A stretch of DNA of 12,811 nt from Lachnospiraceae bacterium (GTDB lineage Bacteria; Bacillota; Clostridia; Lachnospirales; Lachnospiraceae): positions 1 to 12,811 of the forward strand of contig JAJPYH010000035.1 in the NCBI GenBank assembly GCA_021205045.1. Direction: 5' to 3'. The position numbers were made by a program, and so were the translations under genes. Below are positions 1 to 6,364 of the stretch, one piece after another (within the stretch, counting starts at the first letter, position 1; the number at the start of each line of letters is the position of its first letter). The notes beneath the pieces are model-generated. The model searched no databases. It saw only the letters and a list, made by a program, of their open reading frames with translations, and was not told the origin of the DNA.

Positions 1-1590
1 TATAATTTTTATCTCTGTGTTCTGAGCATCGCCACCTGCCTGATTACATATTACTGTTCTGTGAAAATATTCCAAAGGACGAAACCGGCGTTAATCTGTA
101 CGGCTTTGTACACGCTCAGCGCGGTGCGCCTGACCAATATTCTGACCAGGGCAGCCCTGGGAGAGGTGGCGGCGCAGACTTTTCTGCCCTTATTGATTCT
201 TGGCTTTTATGAAATCTATTCGGCTCTCAGGGGGGGGGAGAAGATTCCTCTCAGAAAATACTGGCCGATTATCGTTGGGATGACGGGAATTCTGACCTCC
301 CATACGCTGACCACGGAGATGAGCGCCATGGTCATTCTGGCTGTGTGCCTGATTTTCATCAGAAAAACACTGGAGAGACAGAGGCTGCTGGCCCTGGTCA
401 GAGCCGCATTGCTTTCCCTTCTGGTCAACCTGTCTACCCTGGTGCCCATGCTGGATTCCATGAGGATGGATATGAATATCAATCATGTGGTCAGTCAGAT
501 TCAGATGACAGGGGCTTACCTGATCCAGATTTTCAATTCCGTAGTCAATAATTATCAGGAGTATCAGGCCACGGATACGGCCTCCGGTGAGCTGTCTCTT
601 TCCATCGGATTTTCACTCACTCTGGGGCTGGTATTTTATGTCGTGTATCTGGTAAAGCAGAAAAGGGAAAAAGACAGGGATGAACGGATCCGTGCCTTTG
701 CTTCCCTTTGCTTCGGCCTGTGCGCGGCGGCAATTTTCCTCTCGACAACCTATATGTTTTACGACTATCTGGATTTTCTGCCGGATTCTTTGTATTCCAT
801 TCTGACTGTGTACCAGTATCCCTGGAGGTGGCTGTCCTTTGCCGCTCTCTTCGGAGCCTTTGGCACTGCCGCTATTGCGGACAGCGCGGAGCTGAAATCT
901 GTCTTTCAGGGAGTTTCAGTGACTTTGCTTCTGTGTGCGGCGCTGGTGATCAATGCGGGACAGATTTATGCGGACCAGCTGAGAACCTCTGAGCTGACCA
1001 GATGGTCCAACAATCTGAACGATTATTATTACATGGTGGGTTCCTCGGGGGAATATCTGCTGTACGGGACAGATGTGTCTCAGATTCTGTCCCGGGAGCC
1101 GGATTTTTACGGGGACGGCCTGACGGTGGCCGACTATGCATGTGAGGACGGGGAGGCGCTTCTTTGGGTGGATAATGCGTCTGATGGGACGGCTCTGATT
1201 GATCTGCCTCTCTTTTGCTATGACAATTATATCGCTTATGACACGCAGACCGGGGAGAGCATCAGTATTACCACCGGTGAAAATAACCGGATCCGGCTGA
1301 ATGTGCCCGCGGGCTACACGGGCACCATCAGGGTGGAATATCATTTCAGAAAGCTGTGGCTGTTGGCCATCGGGGTATCCGCAGCGGTGACGGTGCTGTT
1401 GCTTTTATACGCTGGTTTTGGAGAAAAGAGACTTTCCGGAAAGAAAACAACGGGAGAGAAAATCACAAACGGAGAAGATCGGGGGGAGACCAGTCAGGAA
1501 GAGAAAACCGCAAACGGGGAAATTCCCGCAAAGAAAACGGCGAAAGATCAAGTATTAGCAAAAGAAACAGCGGAGGGCAGGGCACAATGA
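1..1590 (+). CDS. GT-C-like (PTPS-related/YfhO-type) multi-pass membrane protein, array member 1, 5'-truncated by window edge
   Basis: The reading frame is open from base 1 and its translation (YNFYL...TCLITYYC) matches the interior of the three downstream paralogues, so the GTG at 61 is not the start. Counting back from the shared RAxxGE motif (148-165) puts the true start roughly 910 bases upstream of the window and the full protein near 833 aa; about 529 codons are visible. Hydrophobic segments, the RAALGE motif, the SHTLTT motif (298-315), PWRW (820-831), the QIYADQLRTSE block and a C-terminal GYTGTIRVEY beta segment followed by a last membrane helix are all present. The protein is probably in the cytoplasmic membrane with the catalytic side outside. 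Family assignment is from remembered motif patterns; the GT-C link would imply use of a lipid-linked sugar, which is inference. Unlike its paralogues it ends in a charged tail of about 55 residues (about 1420-1587) with degenerate repeats. It overlaps the next gene by 4 nt (ATGA). Confidence 0.85.
   Translation, partial: YNFYLCVLSIATCLITYYCSVKIFQRTKPALICTALYTLSAVRLTNILTRAALGEVAAQTFLPLLILGFYEIYSALRGGEKIPLRKYWPIIVGMTGILTSHTLTTEMSAMVILAVCLIFIRKTLERQRLLALVRAALLSLLVNLSTLVPMLDSMRMDMNINHVVSQIQMTGAYLIQIFNSVVNNYQEYQATDTASGELSLSIGFSLTLGLVFYVVYLVKQKREKDRDERIRAFASLCFGLCAAAIFLSTTYMFYDYLDFLPDSLYSILTVYQYPWRWLSFAALFGAFGTAAIADSAELKSVFQGVSVTLLLCAALVINAGQIYADQLRTSELTRWSNNLNDYYYMVGSSGEYLLYGTDVSQILSREPDFYGDGLTVADYACEDGEALLWVDNASDGTALIDLPLFCYDNYIAYDTQTGESISITTGENNRIRLNVPAGYTGTIRVEYHFRKLWLLAIGVSAAVTVLLLLYAGFGEKRLSGKKTTGEKITNGEDRGETSQEEKTANGEIPAKKTAKDQVLAKETAEGRAQ
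1456..1521 (+). repeat. Degenerate in-frame repeat in the charged C-terminal tail of array member 1
   Basis: Two 21-nt copies, 1456-1476 and 1501-1521, match at 18 of 21 bases and lie 45 nt (15 codons) apart. They encode EKITNGE and EKTANGE. The surrounding tail (about 1420-1587) is rich in Lys, Glu, Thr and Gly, with further KKT/KET echoes. It follows the last membrane segment and its Lys content suggests a cytoplasmic location. The function is unknown. Confidence 0.6.
1572..1577 (+). promoter_or_regulatory. Ribosome binding site for array member 2
   Basis: GGAGGG lies 9 nt before the ATG at 1587, inside the end of array member 1. It decides against the longer open frame that begins at 1356, which only overlaps the charged tail of member 1 in another frame. 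Confidence 0.75.
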
Positions 1591-3953
1591 AAAATGTCTG
1601 GAAAAAGCTTTTGGAACTGGCAGGGCAGCTTCCTGTGTTCAGAGTGGTCTTTGCCCTTGAAATGGTGATTCTTCTCCTGCTGGGAGCCAATTGTCTTCGG
1701 CCGTCCGGCCATTACCTCTTTAACGCGGGGGAGCTGCTGTACAGCCTGGGCGATGAGGTGGAGTATGTGGAGAATGAGGAAAGCGGGGCATATACCGTTT
1801 ATCTTGATGAAAATATTGCGGAAACCACAATCGCTTATACGGATGATTTCAGACTCTGGCCCGGGGCTTATCGGATTACAGTAAATTATTCGTCCCAGGT
1901 CAATTATGAGGAGGGCGCCGGCTTTTCCAACGGCAACGGATATCTGTATCTGAACAGCGGACAGAATGATACCTATTTCCGGTTCAATAAGGTATTTCTG
2001 AGAAACGGCCTGGAAAGTGCGGAGCAGACCCTGCAGGTTTACGCGCCGGGGCCTGTCAGCGACCTGAACCTGAGCGTGACCTTTTTCGGCCTGGGGAGTC
2101 TGACGGTTTCTTCCGTTGAGGTGACGGAGATCAATGCATATCGGTATCTGGTGTTTCTGGGGATAATGCTGATCTTCGGGCTGATGGACTGGGCCGGGTA
2201 TCAGCTTTTTGCAAATCCGGATTTTTACAGGGAGAAGGAGTTGGGCATCCTGATTGGAGTCTGCGCGGCAGCAGCCCTGCCCTTTATCGCCGACTGGGTC
2301 TTTTTGGGGGAAAATACGGGGGAATATGCCTACAAAATTGTGCTGCTGACTCAAGAGCTGTCCAATGGAAATGTATTTCCGGCCATTTATTCGGCGGCAC
2401 TCAACGGGTACGGGTATGCCTCGCCGCTGTTTTCCGGGCAGCTGTTCTGGTATTTTCCGGCCATTTTGTACAACTGCGGCTTTTCCCTGACATTTGTTTA
2501 TAATTTTTATCTGATTGTGCTGTCTGTGGTGACCTGCCTGCTGACATACTGGTGCGGAATGCAGATCTTTCATAAGAGCAATCCGGCGCTGCTGGCAGCG
2601 GCAATGTACACCTTAAGCGCCGTCAGACTGACCAATCTGCTGACCAGGGCGGATCTGGACATTGTCACCGCCCAGGCCTTCCTGCCGCTGGTGCTGCTGG
2701 GCTTTTACCGCCTGTATTCCGCCTCCAGAGGGAAAAAGATCGGAGTGAGAGACTACTGGCCGGCAGCTGTGGGTCTGACCGCCGTGATCGCTGCCAACAG
2801 GATGACTGCCCTTATGGCGGGAATGCTGATTTTGATATTCTGTCTGGCTCTGATCAGAAGGACTCTGGAAAGAAACAGGCTTGCCGCTCTTGTGAAAACC
2901 GCGGGGCTGACCCTTCTGATGAGTCTGGCGGTCTGGCTGCCGGTCCTTACCCTGGCGGACATGGATTTATATCAGGATCACTTTTCGTACACCATTCAGT
3001 CCAGCGGGGCTTATCTGGTGCAGCTGTTTAACGCCATCGTCAATAATTATCAGGCCTCGGACGTGACCGGGTCTGCTTCCAATGAGCTTTCGCTGTCCAC
3101 TGGTTTTTCCGTGACTCTGGGGCTTGTGCTTTTTGTGGTGTACCTTTTCAAAATCAGGCAGGATGGATCTGAGAATGGGGAAAATAAAGGCTTTGCCAAA
3201 GCCTGCTGGGTACTGTCGGTGGTGTCGCTCTTTTTGTCCACGGTGTATATGGCGTACGATTCCCTGGACTTTCTCCCGGGTCGGGTTTATACATTGCTGA
3301 CCTCATATCAGTATCCCTGGAGATGGCTTTCCTTCGCTGTTTTATTCGGGGTCTTCTGTACAGCGGCGGTGGCCTTCAGTGAGGAGCTGAGGGAAGTACT
3401 GTTTGGAGTGTCTCCCTGCGTGCTTCTGTGCGTGGCCCTGACCCTGAATACAGGCCAGATTTACGCGGACCAGCTGAGAACCTCGGAGGCCTCAGACCTG
3501 ACCGGCAATCTGGAAGCCAACTACGGACAGATCGGGGAGGGAGAGTATCTGCTTTATCCGACGGATATCTCTTCTCTGGTGTACAGTGATTTATACTATG
3601 ATGAGACGAAAGGCTCTGTCAGGGATTATCATTATGAAAATAACCGCTGGCTGCTTTGGGCGGATAACAGCTCTCAGGAAGAGCTTACGGTGGATATTCC
3701 GGTGTTTCATTATGACAATTATGCGGCGTATGATACAGAAACAGGAGAGCGCATTGAAATCGCAACGGGGGAAAATCAGCGAATCCGGCTGACTATTCCG
3801 GCGGGCTACTCCGGCACCATTGCGGTGAAATACCAGATTCCGCTTTTGTGGAAACTGGCGGCGGCAGTATCTGTGGTTACGGATATCTTCCTGGCGATAT
3901 TTTTACTGTCCGGGAAGAAAACCGCAAAGATGGGAAAGCTGCGGGGCAAGTGA
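1587..3953 (+). CDS. GT-C-like multi-pass membrane protein, array member 2, motif-degenerate paralogue
   Basis: This is a 788-aa membrane protein. Layout: membrane anchor about 20-37; extracytoplasmic beta-rich domain about 38-185, containing PGAYRITVNYSSQVNY; multi-pass core from about 187; PWRW at 577-580; C-terminal GYSGTIAVKY segment; final membrane helix and a short basic tail. The start at 1587 is chosen because of GGAGGG upstream, the ATGA overlap with member 1, and exact residue-number alignment with members 3 and 4. It departs from its paralogues at positions expected to be functional: GHDTT(F/Y)H at 241-247 is GENTGEY, RAAFGE at 354-359 is RADLDI, and SHALTT at 403-408 is ANRMTA. 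Structural motifs (YNCGFSLTFVYNFYL, PWRW, YADQLRTSE) are retained and the frame is intact, so it is probably translated and folded. It may be a catalytically inactive or repurposed partner of its neighbours. Alternatively E242 or E246 could replace the lost acid. Confidence 0.88.
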   Translation: MKNVWKKLLELAGQLPVFRVVFALEMVILLLLGANCLRPSGHYLFNAGELLYSLGDEVEYVENEESGAYTVYLDENIAETTIAYTDDFRLWPGAYRITVNYSSQVNYEEGAGFSNGNGYLYLNSGQNDTYFRFNKVFLRNGLESAEQTLQVYAPGPVSDLNLSVTFFGLGSLTVSSVEVTEINAYRYLVFLGIMLIFGLMDWAGYQLFANPDFYREKELGILIGVCAAAALPFIADWVFLGENTGEYAYKIVLLTQELSNGNVFPAIYSAALNGYGYASPLFSGQLFWYFPAILYNCGFSLTFVYNFYLIVLSVVTCLLTYWCGMQIFHKSNPALLAAAMYTLSAVRLTNLLTRADLDIVTAQAFLPLVLLGFYRLYSASRGKKIGVRDYWPAAVGLTAVIAANRMTALMAGMLILIFCLALIRRTLERNRLAALVKTAGLTLLMSLAVWLPVLTLADMDLYQDHFSYTIQSSGAYLVQLFNAIVNNYQASDVTGSASNELSLSTGFSVTLGLVLFVVYLFKIRQDGSENGENKGFAKACWVLSVVSLFLSTVYMAYDSLDFLPGRVYTLLTSYQYPWRWLSFAVLFGVFCTAAVAFSEELREVLFGVSPCVLLCVALTLNTGQIYADQLRTSEASDLTGNLEANYGQIGEGEYLLYPTDISSLVYSDLYYDETKGSVRDYHYENNRWLLWADNSSQEELTVDIPVFHYDNYAAYDTETGERIEIATGENQRIRLTIPAGYSGTIAVKYQIPLLWKLAAAVSVVTDIFLAIFLLSGKKTAKMGKLRGK

Positions 3954-3956
3954 AAA

Positions 3957-3962
3957 GAGGAG
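3957..3962 (+). promoter_or_regulatory. Ribosome binding site for array member 3
   Basis: GAGGAG lies 5 nt before the GTG at 3968. An in-frame GTG at 3950, overlapping the stop of member 2 as GTGA, has only a weak G-run upstream. Starting at 3968 makes the N-terminus the same length as in members 2 and 4. Confidence 0.65.
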
Positions 3963-3967
3963 AAAAG

Positions 3968-6364
3968 GTGAAAAGTCGCTCTGAAAAGCTGAATTTTATA
4001 TGGAAACAGAATCCGGCGCTTCGGGTTCTTCTGATGATCGAGCTGGCGGTGATCGTCTTTTTGCTGGCCCAGTGCTTTCGCAGCCGCTGTGATTACTCCT
4101 TCGGACCGGAGAATTTTGCAGTTTCCGGCGAACTGGTGACCGAGGTGGTGGAAGAGGGGGAGCTGGTCGGATACCGGGCGCAGAGCGACGGGGAGGTGAG
4201 TGAGACTCAGGTTCTGTCTGTGAATGATTTTACCCTGTATCCTGGCTCCTACCGGGTGACGGTGAATTATCATTCTCAGGTCAATTATCTGGAGGGCTCC
4301 AGTATTGCCTCCGGCGTGAGTTATTTTGCCATCACCAGCGAAAGTCATGACTTTGATCTTACTTTCAATCAGTTCCTTCTCAGGGACGCGCTGGAGAGTA
4401 TGGATCAGACGCTGCAGCTTTCCTCCATGGGCAGAGTGGACGACTTTGCCATTTCCGTGACCTTCTGCGGCTGCGGGGAGGTTACGATCTATTCGGTGGA
4501 AATAGAAGAAATCGTGGTCTATCGCTATGTGAGGCTGCTGGGAGCGCTGCTGCTCTTTGCAGTGTTTGATCTGATCGTGTATCTGGTCTTTATGGATCAA
4601 AAATATGCGTACAAAAAGGAACTGGGGCTTCTGACGCTGATCTGTCTGGCGGGGGTACTGCCTTTTATTGCCAATTACGCTTATCATGGTCACGATACCA
4701 CCTATCATGCTCAGCGGATTCTCTATCTGGCGGAGGAGATCTCTCACGGAAATTATTTTCCGGCGATTTTTTCTTCGGCGCTGAATGATTATGGGCACGC
4801 GGTTCCCCTGTTTTACTGTCAGTTCTTTTTGTATTTGCCTGCCATTCTGTTCAACTGCGGGTGCTCGCTGACCTTTGTATACAATCTGTATATGAGTCTG
4901 ATCACGGTGGCTGCCTGCCTGATCATGTATTATTGCTGTCTGAAGATTTTCCGGAAGAGCAGCACCGCTCTGCTGGGAGCCGCGCTGTATACTCTGAGCG
5001 CGGTCCGGCTGACCAATCTGCTCACCCGCGCCGCCTTTGGGGAGTTCACGGCCCAGACCTGGCTGCCGCTGGTGGTGCTGGGCTTTTATCAGATTTATTC
5101 CGCCCCCAAGGGGGAAAAGATCACGCTGAAAAGATACTGGCCGGTGGTGGTGGGTCTGTCCTGCATCGTGGTTTCCCACGCCCTGACCACCCTGATGAGC
5201 GCCATTGTGATCTGCCTGTTCTGTGTGGCGGCAGCCAGAAAGACGCTGGAGCCGAAGCGTTTCCTGGGTCTGGCCAGGGCCGCCGTTCTGACGGTGCTGG
5301 TGAGCATGGCCTACCTGGTGCCGATGGTGGATTTCATGGGCATGGATCTGTTGATGAATCACCGCAAGGATCAGATACAGAATCAGGGTACCTGGCTGCT
5401 GCAGGTGTTCAACCCTATCGTCAACAATTATCAGGAGCTGTCCAAGGTGGATACGCCCGGTTCAGAGCTGTCTTTGTCCCTTGGCTTTCCTGTAGTGCTG
5501 GGGCTGGTATTGTTTCTTGTGCTGCTGATCAGGCGCTCCGCCCGGAAAAAGGAAGAGCGGGAGAGCATCACCTTCCCGGCCGTCTGCTTTGCCATTTCCC
5601 TGATCACCGCAGGCCTGTCCACCACCTACATGTTTTATGATTATATGTATGACCTGCCAGACAGCCTGTATTCTTTGTTTGCCGCCTACGAGTTCCCCTG
5701 GCGGTGGCTCAACTACGCCTCTCTGTTTGGCGTTTTCTGTACCACCGCAGTGGCTGACAGAAAGGAAATGGAGGGGGTCTTTGGGCGGGTGCCTGTGGCA
5801 CTGGTGCTGGTCGCGGTGCTGACGCTGAACACCGGACAGATTTATTCGGATCATTTGAGAACCTCCACGCTGGAGCAGTTTGATAATAACGAATATGTCA
5901 ATTACGAGGATCAGATGGGCAGCGAGGGAGAGTTTCTGCTCTACCAGTCGGCAGTTATCGGTGCCGGATATTACCGGGATCTGCTCTATGACGAGACGTT
6001 GCTTTTGGTAGAAAATTATGAATACGGGAACCATTCCCGTTTCCTGGAGGTGGAAAACCTCTCCGATGAGGAGGCCACGGTGGATGTGCCCATGTGGAAT
6101 TATGACAATTATGTGGCCTGTGACACGCAGACCGGGCAGCAGATTGAGATTACCACGGGGTATAATAACCGGATTGAGCTGATCATTCCGGCGGGCTATT
6201 CCGGCACCATTGAGATCAGCTATCAGCTGCCGCTTGCGTGGAAGGCGGCGATCTGGGGGTCTGTGCTGACGGATATCTGCGTCATCGGGTACGCAGTTTT
6301 GGGCGGAATTTCCCGGAGGAAAACTCACGAAAAGGCAATTGTCAGAAAAGAAGAGTATGTATAA
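3968..6364 (+). CDS. GT-C-like (PTPS-related/YfhO-type) multi-pass membrane protein, array member 3
   Basis: This is a 798-aa protein from a GTG start. An N-terminal anchor at about 21-38 leads into a beta-rich extracytoplasmic domain (about 39-186, with PGSYRVTVNYHSQVNY), then the multi-pass core. GHDTTYH is at 241-247, just after a membrane helix and so probably in the first outer loop of the core, where GT-C enzymes carry their catalytic acid. RAAFGE is at 354-359, SHALTT at 403-408 and PWRW at 577-580. The C-terminal part has YDNYVACDTQTG and GYSGTIEISY, then a last helix and a short charged tail. All putative functional residues are present, so this copy is likely active. The substrate is unknown; a lipid-linked sugar and an envelope glycan acceptor are inferred from the fold class only. 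It lies 14 nt after member 2 and overlaps member 4 by 8 nt. The start could instead be GTG 3950 (804 aa). Confidence 0.87.
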   Translation: MKSRSEKLNFIWKQNPALRVLLMIELAVIVFLLAQCFRSRCDYSFGPENFAVSGELVTEVVEEGELVGYRAQSDGEVSETQVLSVNDFTLYPGSYRVTVNYHSQVNYLEGSSIASGVSYFAITSESHDFDLTFNQFLLRDALESMDQTLQLSSMGRVDDFAISVTFCGCGEVTIYSVEIEEIVVYRYVRLLGALLLFAVFDLIVYLVFMDQKYAYKKELGLLTLICLAGVLPFIANYAYHGHDTTYHAQRILYLAEEISHGNYFPAIFSSALNDYGHAVPLFYCQFFLYLPAILFNCGCSLTFVYNLYMSLITVAACLIMYYCCLKIFRKSSTALLGAALYTLSAVRLTNLLTRAAFGEFTAQTWLPLVVLGFYQIYSAPKGEKITLKRYWPVVVGLSCIVVSHALTTLMSAIVICLFCVAAARKTLEPKRFLGLARAAVLTVLVSMAYLVPMVDFMGMDLLMNHRKDQIQNQGTWLLQVFNPIVNNYQELSKVDTPGSELSLSLGFPVVLGLVLFLVLLIRRSARKKEERESITFPAVCFAISLITAGLSTTYMFYDYMYDLPDSLYSLFAAYEFPWRWLNYASLFGVFCTTAVADRKEMEGVFGRVPVALVLVAVLTLNTGQIYSDHLRTSTLEQFDNNEYVNYEDQMGSEGEFLLYQSAVIGAGYYRDLLYDETLLLVENYEYGNHSRFLEVENLSDEEATVDVPMWNYDNYVACDTQTGQQIEITTGYNNRIELIIPAGYSGTIEISYQLPLAWKAAIWGSVLTDICVIGYAVLGGISRRKTHEKAIVRKEEYV

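Noticed and set aside
61..63. GTG at 61 as the start of member 1
   Set aside because: The frame is open to base 1 and the upstream codons encode residues conserved in the other copies, so the gene begins outside the window.
1356..1586. 77-codon N-terminal extension of array member 2
   Set aside because: It is an out-of-frame reading of member 1's final helix and purine-rich tail. The ATG at 1587 has a good ribosome binding site and aligns with the paralogues.
3806..5362. Long minus-strand open frame of 518 codons opposite members 2 and 3
   Set aside because: It is rich in His, Gln and Arg as expected from the antisense of a membrane protein gene, it resembles no family, and similar shadows occur opposite the other paralogues.
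4861..5640. 259-codon plus-strand frame inside member 3
   Set aside because: It is a frame-shifted reading of the conserved core, with no ribosome binding site and no family resemblance.
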